Position numbers and translations under genes: made by a program
Part shown: piece by piece, positions 42,350 to 52,877 of the stretch
Layout of the letters: each line of letters starts with the position of its first letter
Position numbering within the stretch: position 1 is the stretch's first letter
Assembly: GCA_012845835.1 (NCBI GenBank)
Contig: JABAKD010000006.1
Coordinates: forward strand, 9,150,705-9,214,704
From: Undaria pinnatifida
Taxonomy: Eukaryota; Sar; Phaeophyceae; Laminariales; Alariaceae
Direction of reading: 5' to 3'
DNA length: 64,000 bases
Notes under the pieces: generated by a model
Told to the model about the DNA's origin: nothing
What the model saw: only the letters and a program-made list of their open reading frames with translations
The model's database searches: none

Positions 42350-42500
42350 TTTGCAATACACTCCATCTGTGAGATCGGACATCTCGCCGAACTCGTCTTT
42401 GCAAGCTGTGTATGTGACACTCCAATCGCGCGTATTGCTGGGTGGGCGTCCTCGTTAAGGATATATGTCGGCGTCTCCCCTTGACACTACAGTAGTTTTT
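42350..42500 (+). repeat. Repeat B, plus copy of an inverted pair
   Basis: CAATACACTCCATCTGTGAG, CGTCTTTGCAAGCTGTG, CACTCCAATCGCGCGTAT, GGATATATGTCGGCGTCTCC. It is joined end to end with 42,025-42,313 across an AT-rich palindrome-like spacer. Confidence 0.8.
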
Positions 42501-42607
42501 TCGTCATGACAGGCAGATTCACTGGTGGCCTTATCTCTTCTACTACATGTCTTAAATCGAGTTGATCTAAATGGGAACCCACCACTTTTTATATTTGTAT
42601 TTCTTTG

Positions 42608-42815
42608 ATGCCATTTTTTTTTACTCGCGCTACTCAAGCACTCCCTCCCAGTAGTAACTCAGATCCGGGGTCACAGGGCGGGCCCTCCTAGCCCCTTGCG
42701 ACCACGGCACTCGCCTTCATTTTGTCATTTTTATCGCGAGAAGAGTTCAGCATTTTCTTCCCTCGTTGGCTCGCGTCGAATTGAACCTACCCACGCTCTC
42801 AGCAACAGTTCCTAG
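42608..42815 (-). mobile_element. SINE-like remnant, subfamily 2 copy 2
   Basis: A T-run (42,613-42,622) followed by CTCGCGCTACTCAAGC, CTCCCTCCCAGTAG, AGATCCGGGGTCACAGG, CCTAGCCCCTTGCGACC, TTTTTATCGCGAG and GAGTTCAGCATTTTC. It is colinear with 12,952-13,135 and distantly with the SINE-1 body. TCGAATTGAACCTACCCACG near 42,775 may be a decayed box B region. Confidence 0.5.
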
Positions 42816-43057
42816 TTTTTTTCTTTCCGTTCTTTGCAGTGTTTCAAAAAGAGTCAATCTCATCACGGTGGGAAACCAACGCTCGGAGTTTTCGAGGGTC
42901 ACCGCTACACTACCCGTGCGACTGAATGTCTCGGTATTTTGTATTTATACTAGTAAATTACACTATATGGGGGAAGGGAACTTGGGAAATGGTTGGCATA
43001 GCAGTGCGAAATACTGAGAGGTTCTGCTGTATTGTAGAATGATATTCGGTATAGTCT

Positions 43058-43128
43058 AGAGTATCACACAGGTTGCAAAGATGAGTTTCGGCAAAATCGT
43101 CGATCTCACGGCTGGATGGAGTATATTT
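43058..43128 (-). repeat. Repeat B, terminal fragment
   Basis: GAGTATCACACAGGTTGCAA, AGATGAGTTTCGGCAAAATC, GATCTCACGGCTGGATGGAG. Only the terminal ~70 bp is present. It immediately precedes the SINE that hosts copia element 2. Confidence 0.7.
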
Positions 43129-43164
43129 CTATTTAATGATATATCGGAACGTCATATCTACCCT

Positions 43165-43358
43165 ACTATACTTTTTCATTTTGTTTTTCACTTACACATC
43201 TACTCTCCATCTTCTGGACAAGCCGTGGTCACAAGTGTCGTCCCTTCTCCCCGCCGGTTATTGCCTTCAATGTTTTTCGCGCATATCACAGGGCTCAGCA
43301 AATCCCACTGCTCATCGATGTTTTTCATCGAGTGTTGCTAACTCACGCTTTCGCGCTT
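43165..43358 (-). mobile_element. SINE-1 copy S2, tail-side part (host of element 2)
   Basis: T-rich tail then CTTCTGGACAAGCCGTGGTC, TTCTCCCCGCCGGTTATTGC, CTCATCGATG and CTAACTCACGCTTTCGCGCTT. It stops where copia element 2 begins. CGCTT (43,354-43,358) is repeated after the element (51,527-51,531), where the SINE continues. Confidence 0.88.
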
Positions 43359-43857
43359 TGTCGGACGTACTCACTCCATTGTCAGAATGCATACAAGAAT
43401 CCGTCGAATAGATGGATTGGAGAATTTTGGGGGTTTCATGTATGTGTGGGAAGGATTTCCACAACGGGATTTCGTGTTGTGGGTTTTATGAGCCCGAATA
43501 ATATCACTCTATTTTTCGACTCTACTTTTGCCTCTATCTTGTGTCTACTCTGTGTCTCTTTCTACGGCTACCACGCCAAGGGCTACCACGCCCCATCTAT
43601 ATTGCAAGGGCTACTACGCCTTCACCACTGCACGGCTACCACGCCTGTGTGTTTACATCCCGGCTACCACGCCGCAGTTGCGAGTTCCATTTCTGGGTTA
43701 TCACACCTGAGCTGTCACGCTCCACCACACACGTACATCGGGTTATCACACCCGCCTTAGATAGTAGTTCGTAGTTTATCGATAATCGGTTATGACGCCA
43801 CTTTCCTCCCCCACCTAGACCACCACCGGGGCCCCAGACGTACCAACCTACTCCTCA
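43359..43857 (+). repeat. 5' LTR of copia element 2
   Basis: 499 bp, TGTCGGACGTACTCAC to CTACTCCTCA. It has the same repeated GGCTACCACGCC-type words as element 1 (about 43,565-43,800). Confidence 0.92.
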
Positions 43858-43886
43858 CGCTAGCGTCAACGGTCTCCAACGAACGA

Positions 43887-45695
43887 GTGTGTTGTGCGTT
43901 GCTAAGGGCTAATCAGGAGAACCAATATAAAACTTTTGTCGGGGGAAAAATTTTAAGCAACCCTCCCCGCGGAGTAGGCAACGGGGGAGAGAGATGCGAG
44001 TCCTCCTCCGCCAATGCACAACACCATGGAGGAGAGGGACGCGAGTCCGTCCCCGCCACTGCACAACATCGTGAAACAGCCCCAGTTCCATCAGCAACAT
44101 CATCGAACATGATCGCGGAACTAGCCAACACCCTTCGATAAATATTGCAGATGACCAACGAGGGAAGAGCAACCGCCCCAACAGGCACGTGCGAGTCTAG
44201 ACCCATAGAAATTTGTCAGAAAAACGAAATGCTTGCTTGGTCTAGAAAGTTTGAGAGCGGGCAAAGTGTTGCATCAGCTTTTTGTGTTTTCCGAGGTTCT
44301 GTTCTTCCCTGGGTCTCGGCTGAAGGGTTGATGGACGAATTTGAAGGGAGAATCGATACCAGCAGGGCTTCCGGATGTAGTCCTGTCACGACTCAGGAGT
44401 TTCTTTGGGAAGGAGAGTGTAGATAAGTCGCTCAAGCTATGGTCACAACTGATCGCAAACATCACAGCCCAACCAGTCCAAGAAATGATTTTTGCTGCGG
44501 GGTCACCCCAAGAAGGGTGGAGGGTGTTTGAGTCCCACCACGCTGTCAAAAGCGAACATGAGAAGGAAATAGTAGAGGATGAGTCGAATGAACTGAGGCA
44601 GGAGGAGGGAGAGAGCATAATGTCGTATTACGGCAGGGCAAATGCCATGAGGATGAAGCAAGAATCATACGGCGATTTTTATAATCGACCAGACGCATCT
44701 ATGTGCAAACATATTGCCCGTAGAATGCTACCACCTCTCAAGCTATGTAGTGACCACGCGCATCTCCTTCCCGATCTTTCGATTCGTACCATGGACGATT
44801 TGCTCCGGAGAGCTGCACACGAGCTGGAGCGCAATGGGAGGTCAGGAGGAGAGAAAGAGGAGACAAGGCATGCTCTGACCGCAGCCGGCGTGGGTCGGGG
44901 CGATCGGGGTGGAATGAATGCTGGTGATCGGGGGTATGGGGAGCGCGACTGAACGTACACCTACTGCGCTCACCACGGCGAGGGGCAAGGCCACAAGACC
45001 CCCGAACGCATCGTCATGCGTCGAGAATTCGACAGATACTACGGTGACTTCCACGAATACCTGCAGACGCGGGGACTCGGGCTGTACGCCGGACGCGGAG
45101 GAGGACGCGGGGCGGAAGGTAAATATCGACAGTGTAACCGTACCCAAACGACTCCGGTGCGCGTTGGAGTCGGGGTTTACCCACCGAAGCAGCAGAGAAC
45201 GCCGCCGCCAGGACACGGACCCGGGCCTGGCGGGTATGCGAACACCTTCCCCAGAGGACGTGGCCACGACCAGCATCATCCTTCGGGGGGGGGCGGCCGA
45301 GGCAAGGGCGAGGGCGTCGGGCAGGTGCCACCGTTTAATTTTTCGTTGACTTCGCCATGAATTGTTCGCCTGATTTGCCGCCTGGACAATTTCCCAATGC
45401 ACCGCGGCACGCGTTTGCGGCAGATTATTCATACGAGAACGAATACATGAGATACTCGGGGTTGGGGGCAGCAGCGGGGCACTGGTCACCACCACCACCG
45501 ACGGCGGAGTTGGAGACTCCCGAACAGCAGCGGCAGCAGCACCAACGACACCAAGAACAGCAAGAGGGCACTCCGCCTGCCGCGTCTACCTCTGCTACTT
45601 CAACTTTCTCTTCTCCGGGTCCCGGCAGAGCTCAAGCCAGCGGAGCTCATCTGCAGCTCTTCATCGCACGTAGTGTGAATAAAAGGCAAGTCTGA
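43887..45695 (+). pseudogene. gag of element 2 (broken)
   Basis: Gag homologous to element 1 residues 1-580 in several pieces. Frame pieces run 43,887-44,141 (stop TAA), about 44,145-44,340, 44,341-44,952 (stop TGA), 45,016-45,360 and 45,357-45,695. It retains SPQEGWRVFESHHAVKSEHE and DASMCKHIARRMLPPLK. The knuckle reads C-x2-H-x5-H-x4-R, so its last Cys is lost. Only one copy of the 39-residue segment is present, against two in element 1. Confidence 0.9.
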
Positions 45696-45729
45696 GTCTA
45701 GCGATTATGTTGCTTTATATCGTGATGGT

Positions 45730-46370
45730 GTGGTGCGTGGTAGCGTTGTAGGAGGTGTTGAGCCAGCGTTGATTACACGTGTTGCTGGCGCCCTTCGGTG
45801 TACCCGGGGGCAACCTAGGCCGTATGGTAGCGAGGAATGGGATGCGGAGTCAGGAGCAAGTGCCATGATGTCCAACAACAAAGAGGGCATGTACAACGTT
45901 CGCTACCCCACCGACCAGTACATACAGATACGCGATACAGGGTTGATCAGAGTAGAGGCAATCAGGGACGTCAATTCAGTATTTCACCAGCTAGATGAAC
46001 ACGGAAACCCGGAGGACGTTGTGGCGTGTGTGCAAGATGTGATATATACTCCGTGGCTTGGCTTCAACCTTTTCTTGATGTGGAAGGTGGCGCACAAAAC
46101 CTCCTGTTCTGTAAACACCACTGGTACACAAGCGGGAAGGTTCCACTTCATTCGGGGATCGGCGATCGGCGAACGACTCCCTCTACGCCAACCCGACTCC
46201 CCCCTCATCCGTTGTCAGTGGATGAAGCGGGTGAGAGTGCCCCCGAGTCTCCTGCTTGCAACCCACCGATGCCAGTTGGTGCAGTTGGTGCTTCGCGTGA
46301 GGGTGCATTCGTGTCTGCTGCCTGCATTTCCCCCCCGGTTCCTCGTAGTGAAAAAAACTTCGTATAACCT
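45730..46370 (+). pseudogene. Protease region of element 2
   Basis: A frame containing EEWDAESGASAMMS, which aligns with the copia aspartic protease active-site segment (usually DSGAS), here with Glu in place of the catalytic Asp. It is followed by a PWLGFNLF segment like the usual VPGLSFNLLS. Element 1 lacks most of this. The protease would cleave the polyprotein; the altered residue suggests it is inactive in this copy. Confidence 0.65.
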
Positions 46371-46469
46371 TCGAGCGTTGTGGTGGCTTCCCCCATGGAG
46401 TTGGAGCTTGAGCTTGAGCCTGCTTTATCCCCCCCCACTCCGTGTGATTCAAGTACGGCATGGATGTAT

Positions 46470-47387
46470 CGACCCCAGAGCATTCATGACGAGAAGACTG
46501 AGGCGTATCCCGTAGAATGGGACATTTTTGACCGTATAATGCAAGATAGAGAGAGTGATGAGTGTGCACTGGCCTTTTTGGGCCCCGGGAAAAACCCTTT
46601 CCATGTTGGCAACGATCGCAAGCGAGTCGATATTAACGGGTTTCATGACCGCGCCAGCCACTTGACCAAACATATTTTGAGGTTATTTGCTCGGCAGCGA
46701 GGGATCACCCTCACCGGACGGATGGAACCCTGCACTACGTGCATACCGGCGAGGAGGAGGCGAACGGGCGTGCCGAAGCGAAGCGAGGGACGAGCTGGAA
46801 AGGCACCTGGTGATCTCCTACATATCGACATGTGCGGCCCGTACACCACCATCATAGGCGGCAACCACTACATGTTCTATGCTGTCGATGCTGCAACGGT
46901 CTATATCGCGAACGTCGCCCTGCGTCGCAAGTCTGACGTCGTGGCCGTCTTCTGGCGGTGTATCGTCGACCTAGCCCACAAGACGGGGACGACAATACGG
47001 AGTGTCCGTGGCAACTGCGATTCACTCTGGACCAGCAAGGACTTCTGTGACTTCTGCTCCACCATTGGAGTCGCCGTGCAGCACTCACCCCGCAGAGCGC
47101 ATCAATACACTGGGGTAGTGAAGAATGCAATCCAGCGTTGCAACAAAATCGCCATGGCATTTCGTCGCGCCGCGGCGCGACGCTTGTGGCCGGGGGGGTT
47201 CTCGTGTTTTCGCGGCCTGAATGCTCGCGGGGACAAGCTCTGGACGGAACCGGCAAAGGATGCTGCGCAGAAGCTCAACCAGGCTGGTTCTCCTTCAAAC
47301 CCCGGTCGAGCGTCGCCGCAGGAGCTGTTCACCGGCAAGAACGGTGCTTTCTTGGTGGTGCCGGTTCTTTCAGTACGGTTTCATTAA
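46470..47387 (+). pseudogene. GAG-pre-integrase and integrase core of element 2
   Basis: A frame of 335 codons (46,380-47,387) with a pre-integrase zinc region (FHDRASHLTKHILRLF, then C-x2-C in PCTTC) and integrase core starting DLLHIDMCGPY (first catalytic Asp present). At the second position, where copia elements read RTDNGGEF-like, this copy has RGNCDSLW, so Asp is Asn. At the third, GVVE-like is GVVKNA, so Glu is Lys. The enzyme would insert cDNA into the host genome but lacks two of three DDE residues here. Absent from element 1. Confidence 0.85.
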
Positions 47388-47522
47388 CCGGGAGAGGGGG
47401 TCGAAGCTGGACGACAAGGCAATGCCGTGCTACTTCCTCAACGCGGGAGATAACCATGCTGACTGCTGTGTGAAGGTACTCAGGGCCGACACAGGGCGAG
47501 CATGCTACTCTAGAAACGCTAC

Positions 47523-48152
47523 ATGGGCAGCGCTGCCACAGTCGCGGGGAGGGGGGGGGGGTTCAGCACTGCCCCTCCCGCGCCAGCACCGGCCACGCCC
47601 CCGGTGGTGTCATTCGAGATTGCCTCGACGCAGCCAGCCGTTGCCGGTACCCACTCTGCCGCCACCGCCTTGCCGCCGCCCGCCTCAAAAGGTACGCCGT
47701 CTGCAGCAGCCACCTCGCCGCCGCCCGGACCGACTGCTATGCCGCCTGCCGCTGCCGGTCGGCCGCTCGCGCACTCACCCAGCGCTCACACCTCGCTACC
47801 GCCCGGACCGACGGGTATGCCGCCCGCCGCTGCCGGTCCGCCGCCCGCGCACTCACCCATCGCTCACACCTCGCCACCGCCCGGACCGACTAGTATGCCG
47901 CCCGCCACTGCCGGTCCGCCGCCTGCGCACTCGCCCAGCGCCCACACCCCTCGCTCGAAGCCGCCCGACACTGCCGGTACGCCACCTGCAGCAGCCACCT
48001 GGCCGCCACCACCGCTGCAATCGTCAACACCGCCGTCCGCGCACTCACCTAGCGCTCACACCTCGCCGCCGCCCGGACCGACTGCTATGACGCCCGTCGC
48101 TGTCGGTCCGCCGCCTGCGCACTCGCCCAGCGCTCACAAACGGCCTGTCTAA
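47523..48152 (+). pseudogene. Proline-rich linker of element 2 with 78-bp repeats
   Basis: Same linker as element 1 between integrase and RT. It has about three good 26-codon units plus degenerate ones, against seven in element 1. A stop (TAA at 48,150-48,152) ends the frame. The other forward frame stays open as a shadow. Confidence 0.8.
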
Positions 48153-48476
48153 TGTTCTTCGATGCCGGAGTGGTCTCCCTCTTCCGTCGAGGACGCCGGC
48201 TTGACGACATCGTCATCGCCATCACCGGCTGCGACACCGGCCCCGCGGACGTACAGGAAGAGAGAGCCGCCGCCGGTCGTCGCAGAATATTCCTCGCCGC
48301 TCACCCCCCACAAAATGAGGATGTTGGGCGAGAGGGGTGACGAGCGCGTGCCGGGAAGGACCAGGTCGGAGGGCCGTCAGCTTTCAGGCGTGCCGGAGGA
48401 AGCCGTCTCTACGCCGCTGCCGGAGGAGACGTCGTTCGACCACGGGGTACGACTCCTATAACATGCGGGGAAGGAT

Positions 48477-49500
48477 GTGCTGCTGTCGCTGCTGGCCAAC
48501 CGACGGGCCCTGAACGCGAAACGAGTGCTCCTGCAGAGGCACGGATCTGGTGAGCTGGGGGGCGGAGGCAAACAGCATGCGGGGTCGGGGGGCGCGGAGG
48601 AGAGCAAAGGTGCACCGCCATACGCCACCACTGGCGGGGGGGAATGCGGGGGTAGCTATTGGTCGCTTGGGCCGTCGGGACGGGGAGTGCCGCAAGACCT
48701 TGTGCCGCGACTCGTCACGCGGGAGGATGTCGACGCAGCTCTATCGCGAGATGCGCACATCTCACCTGCGGCCCGACATGCCCCTCTGCCACGCCAAGGG
48801 CCCTCGCGCACCAAAGACGTTGAGGGAGGCGCGTGTCGTTGGGCATGGCGCACAGTTCATGGACGCGCCTAAGAGTGAAGTGTTCTGTTTGCTTGAAGCA
48901 GGGGCGTTCGGAATTGTTGACGAGTAGCAACGACTAGACAACGTGATCAGTAGCAAGCTCATTTTTGACTGGAAGGTTGATCAATTTGATTTGCCTCCGA
49001 ACGCGAAGGCGAGACTTGTAGCTAGAGGGGTGGCATGCAGAGAAAGTACATTGACTTTGGAGATTTGTACGCGCCTACCGTTGATTCGTCCAGTGTCCGT
49101 ATGTTGGCTGCGTTGGCGTATGAGCATGACCTAGAATTGTGCCATTTCGATATAGACCAGGCTTTTGTGAGGGAAGATCTTGCCGAGGATGTCTACATGC
49201 GATTAACAGAAGGGTGTGGTTCGTTGTCAGGAAAGGTTGTGAAGCTGGGCAAGAGTATTTATGGTTTGGGACAGGCATCCAGGTAGTGGTATGCATTACT
49301 GAGGAAATGTCGTTTGGCTATGGGGTTGTGCAGTGCAGTGGTTGTGCAGTGCTTAGCTGATTCGTGTGTTCTTCGTTTGGTTGAAAAGGGGGAAGTAGCG
49401 ATGCACATAGTGGTGCATGTTGATGATACTCTTGCCGTGGGAAAGAAGGAATAGTGTGATCAGTTCGGTAAGGATCTCCGACGTCACGTTCCAGTTGAGT
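48477..49500 (+). pseudogene. Reverse transcriptase of element 2 (broken)
   Basis: RT pieces colinear with element 1. The amber codon at 48,925-48,927 is at the same position as in element 1. A 2-bp length change near 49,020-49,035 shifts the phase at the ARLVARG motif. YAPTVDSSSVRMLAAL and FDIDQAFVREDL follow, then a TAG in place of Gln/Arg after GQASR (about 49,285). A 15-bp tandem duplication lies near 49,330 and the VHVDD active site is still readable near 49,415. Confidence 0.88.
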
Positions 49501-49529
49501 CGTTGGGCGAGCTCAAGTGGTACTCGGGG

Positions 49530-50330
49530 TGCTATTTCGAGAGAGACAGGGTAGCAGGGAGGTTGACTATTTCGCAACAGACCCTACACGGAAGAATTGG
49601 GAGATAAGTATGGTGTGAAATGGGGCAACGCTATTCCGATTCCTACAACTTGGAGGCTTTGGGATTTTGATGTTGACGAGCCGGATGTTCTGTTTCCTTT
49701 CCGAGGGTTGATCGGTTCGTTTTCGTGGATTGCCTTGTTAACCAGGGCGAATATCGCGAGTTAAGTGGGGGCAGTAGCAAGGTATTGTAGTGCGCCGAGG
49801 CTGATCCACTGGAAAGTGGCACGAGGTATACTAGGGTATGCAATGAGGACGAGTCCGTTTGGGATTTCCTTTCAGAAACGGCCGTTGACGGGGATCAGTT
49901 TGATTTCGTTCGCAGATGCCGACTATGCTTCGTGCAGAACGGACAGGAGAAGCGTGTCGGGGGGGGTCGTGATGTGTGCGGGGGGGCCTGTTTCGTAGTT
50001 CTCCAAGACGCAGAAATGTGTGACTCTCTCGACCACTCAGGCGGAGTATGTGGCTACGTCGGACATGGGGAAGGAGATTTTGTTTTTGAGGCAGGTTTGG
50101 TGTTTTATGTTGCCGAAGACAAGAATGCCGCCATTGCCTAGTATGAGGATAACGAGGGTGCCATCCAAATCGCAAAGCACCCGATTTCGAACTCGAACTC
50201 GAAGCACATTGACGTGAGGCATCACTTTTTGAGGGAACTGGTAGAAAAGAAGAAGGTAGAAATTATCCACGTAGCGTCGCAGTACCAGCATGCTGACTTT
50301 GTCACCAAGGCGTTACCTGAGGGAGTTTTA
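49530..50330 (+). pseudogene. RNase H of element 2 (broken)
   Basis: RLTISQQT then, after the same +1 phase change as in element 1, VARYCSAPRLIHWK, FADADYASCRTDRRSVSGG, TLSTTQAEYVATSD, EILFLRQ, HIDVRHHFLRELVEKK and DFVTKALPEG. Private stops occur at about 49,762 and 49,997. The final stop codon of element 1 is replaced by a TTA codon. Confidence 0.88.
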
Positions 50331-50696
50331 ATTTCACCGGGGGGTGGTGATGAATTTGATTGATTTCTCCCTCGGATAATGTTTGATTGCCTGACTTTCT
50401 GTTCCTTATGTGTTTCTTTGTTTTGTTTTCTGATGTATGTTTACGAGGGTTCAAGGACTTGCATTCAAATTGATCGATGGAAAACGCTGATTATAGTGTT
50501 TGAGTTTAAATGGTCGTTGATGTGATGAGAATGGATTTGAGTGTTTTTCCAAGTAGTAAGTTGAGGGAATGGATTTGAGTTTTGTTTCAAATGCAATATT
50601 TTTTTTTGGACTTGAGTAAAGAAAAACCCTGGAGTATTTTTGTATCTGGGAATGTAAGTTTTAACAAAGTAGTCTGGATAAATCATGAAAATGTTG

Positions 50697-50709
50697 TGAG
50701 TAGGGGGGC
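50697..50709 (+). promoter_or_regulatory. Polypurine tract, element 2
   Basis: GAGTAGGGGGGC directly before the 3' LTR, identical to element 1. Confidence 0.8.
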
Positions 50710-51526
50710 TGTTGGACGTACTCACTCCACTGTCAGATTGCAAACAAGAATCCGTCGAAAAGATGGATCGGCGAATTTTGGGGGTTTCATAATGACTACG
50801 TATGCGATGGATTTTCACAACGGGATTTTGTGTTGTGGGTTTTTATGTGCCCGAATAATATTACTCTATTTTTCGACTCTATTTTTGCCTCTATTTTGTG
50901 TCTACTCTGCGTCTCCTCTACGGCTACCACGCCAAAGGCCACCACGCCCCATCTATATTGCAAGGGCTATCACGCCTTCACCACTGCACGGCTATCACGC
51001 CTGTGTATTTACGTCTCGGCTACCACGCCACAGTTCCGAGTCCCATTTCTGGGTTATCACACCTGAGCTATCACGCTCCACCACACACGTACATCGGGTC
51101 ATCACACCCGCCTTGGTTAGCAGTTCGTGTTTTTTTTTTTTTTTTTTTTGCACACTTTTTACTTTCCAGCTTCTGGACAAGCCGTGATCATAGGTGTTAT
51201 CCCTTCTCCCCGGTTGTTGCCTTCAATTTTTATCGCGCATATGGTTCAGCAATCCCAGTGCTCGTCGATTGTTCATCAAGTGTTGCTAGCTCACGCTCTC
51301 GCGCTTTCCGCAAGTCAATTTGTCCACAAGAAAAAGCCCCAACGAATTTATACGTGTGTGCACTCGGCGGGGCTCGAACTCACGAAACTGACCTGTATAC
51401 CAGGCTCAACAATAACCGGATACGCCACTGGGGCGACCGGTTAGTTTACCGATCACTGGCTTTTACGCCACCTTTCTCCGCCACCTAGACCACCACCGGT
51501 ACGCCACACGCACCAACCTATTCACA
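50710..51526 (+). repeat. 3' LTR of copia element 2, split by a SINE
   Basis: LTR sequence at 50,710-51,128 and 51,441-51,526 (ending CCTATTCACA), interrupted by SINE S3. It contains the GGCTATCACGCC-like words. The left part stops after CAGTTCGTG and the right part resumes at TTAGTTTACCGATCACTGGC. Confidence 0.9.
51129..51440 (-). mobile_element. SINE-1 copy S3 inside the element 2 LTR
   Basis: A T-run of about 20 (51,129-51,148) then GCACACTTTTTACTTTCCAG, CTTCTGGACAAGCCGTGATC, GGTTCAGCAATCCCAG, TTGTCCACAAGAAAAAG, GGGGCTCGAACTCACG (box B complement) and GGATACGCCACTGGGGCGAC (box A complement plus 5' end). About 310 bp, minus strand, poly(A)-tailed. The target duplication is not resolved. 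Confidence 0.88.
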
Positions 51527-51672
51527 CGCTTTTCGCAAGTCGTTTTGTGCACAAGAAAAAGTCCCCACAATTTTTTTCGAGTATGCACTCGAGGGCGTTC
51601 GAACTCCCGTTGAACTCACGAAACTGACCTATACCAAGCTCGAGGATAACCTGATACGCACCCGGGCGACCG
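51527..51672 (-). mobile_element. SINE-1 copy S2, head-side part
   Basis: Begins with the CGCTT duplication then TTCGCAAGTCG and TTGTGCACAAGAAAAAGTCC, then a locally duplicated box B area (GTTCGAACTCCCG and GTTGAACTCACG), and ends CTGATACGCACCCGGGCGAC. It completes the SINE begun at 43,165. Confidence 0.88.
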
Positions 51673-51734
51673 GCTATCGGAGGGCAAGCACAACACCAGG
51701 TAGAAATGTCGCAAATCGATTGTTTTCGGTTTTT

Positions 51735-52022
51735 CCATTATTATTTTTTCTTCATTCTTCTCCCTTTCAGCTTCTGGACAAGCCGGGGTCACAAGTGTCG
51801 CCCCTTCTTCCCCCCGGTTCTTGCCTTCAACTTGTTTCTCGCATAGGGTTCAGCACAATTGAGTGGTGCTAACTCACGCTGTCGCGCTTTCCGCAAGTCA
51901 ATTTGTGCACAAGAAAAAGTCCCCACGAAATTATACGAGTGTACACTCCGACGGATTCGAACTCACCAAACCGACCTATACCAGGCTCGAGGATATACCC
52001 TGATACGCCACCGGGGCGACCA
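51735..52022 (-). mobile_element. SINE-1 copy S4
   Basis: A T-rich start, then CAGCTTCTGGACAAGCCGGG, TTCTTGCCTTCAACTTG, CGCATAGGGTTCAGCA, TTGTGCACAAGAAAAAG, GGATTCGAACTCACC (complement of box B GGTGAGTTCGAATCC, closest of all copies to the consensus) and CTGATACGCCACCGGGGCGA. Confidence 0.88.
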
Positions 52023-52199
52023 GCATATATACAAACGGGCCTGACACTCCAAGGTTCAATTATTACGCCCAAAACACGAGGTGCAAACACGAAACTACGA
52101 CATTCGTTCGTCCTCCGCTACTACTGCTGCGCTGTTGCTTGCGGTTTCGCTCCTGGAAGCTTACAGGTTACGAACAAGGGACACGGCGGCACTTTCCAG

Positions 52200-52385
52200 A
52201 AAGTATTTTTCGTTCTTGTGCACAACAAATCAACTTGCGGAAAGCTCGAGAACGTGAGTTTGCAAACCATAGATGACAGATGTACGAGCAGTGGTATTGC
52301 TGAAAACTCGATAAAAGTTTAACGCAAGCACACGGGGGGAAAAGGGACGAAACCTGTGACCACGGTTTGTCCAGAAGTGGGTCAA
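52200..52385 (+). mobile_element. SINE-1 copy S6, head-truncated
   Basis: Plus-strand orientation: TTCTTGTGCACAACAAATC, AACTTGCGGAAAGC, GAGCAGTGGTATTGCTGA, ACCTGTGACCACGGTTTGTC, CAGAAG. It is the reverse complement of the body in other copies, with the tRNA-like head missing. Confidence 0.75.
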
Positions 52386-52469
52386 ATTAGAGGTGTGTAA
52401 ACAAACACACTCACAACAACGTCATACATTCATTGCCTCAATCAAAAAGCTCAACAGCCGAACAATGTG

Positions 52470-52562
52470 ATGACTTTTTTTTTTTTTTTTTTATCCTCCG
52501 GCGGATGGGGAAAAATACAGCTTTTGCTCACCACACTTCCACGTATGTGGTGACATTCGCCA
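52470..52562 (-). mobile_element. Poly(A)-tailed retroposon F, copy 3 (truncated)
   Basis: A T-run (52,474-52,491), ATCCTCCGGCGGATGGGG, AAAATACAGCTTTTGCTCACC, ACACTTCCACGTATG. Only the tail-side 70 bp is present before SINE S5. Confidence 0.65.
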
Positions 52563-52575
52563 TGGACGGCTACAT

Positions 52576-52877
52576 TTTTTTTTTTTTGCACACTTTCACT
52601 TTCCAGAGTCTGGACAAGCCGTGGTCTCAGGTATCATCCCTTCTCCTCCCCGGTTCTTGCCTCTTCAGTTTTTATCGCGCATAGGGTTCAGCAATCCCAC
52701 TGCTCGTCGATTGTTCATCGAGTGTTGCTAACTCACGCTCTCGCGATTTCCGCAAGTCACTTTGTCCACGAGAAAAGGTCCCAACGAATCTATACGAGTA
52801 TGCACTCGGCGGGGCTCGAGCTCACGAAACTGACCTACACCCGGCTCGAGGATAACCTGACACGCCACCGGGGCGAC
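52576..52877 (-). mobile_element. SINE-1 copy S5, TSD CGGCTACAT
   Basis: About 302 bp, with a T-run at 52,576-52,587 (poly(A) on the minus strand). CGGCTACAT flanks both sides (52,567-52,575 and 52,878-52,886), a clear 9-bp target duplication typical of LINE-mediated retroposition. Box B complement GGGGCTCGAGCTCACG and box A complement CCTGACACGCCACC are present. It is the best-defined copy of the family. Confidence 0.92.

Larger units (their letters stand above)
43359..51526 (+). mobile_element. Ty1/copia LTR retrotransposon, element 2 (decayed, less deleted)
   Basis: An 8,168-bp insertion including a later SINE in its 3' LTR. It is flanked by CGCTT on both sides and sits inside SINE S2. 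It is the same family as element 1 and colinear with it, but keeps the protease, GAG-pre-integrase and integrase portion absent from element 1. Order: 5' LTR, gag, protease, integrase, proline-rich linker, RT, RNase H, polypurine tract, 3' LTR. LTRs differ at roughly one position in ten with indels, so it is much older than element 1. Every domain carries stops or frame changes and it cannot be autonomous now. Confidence 0.93.
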
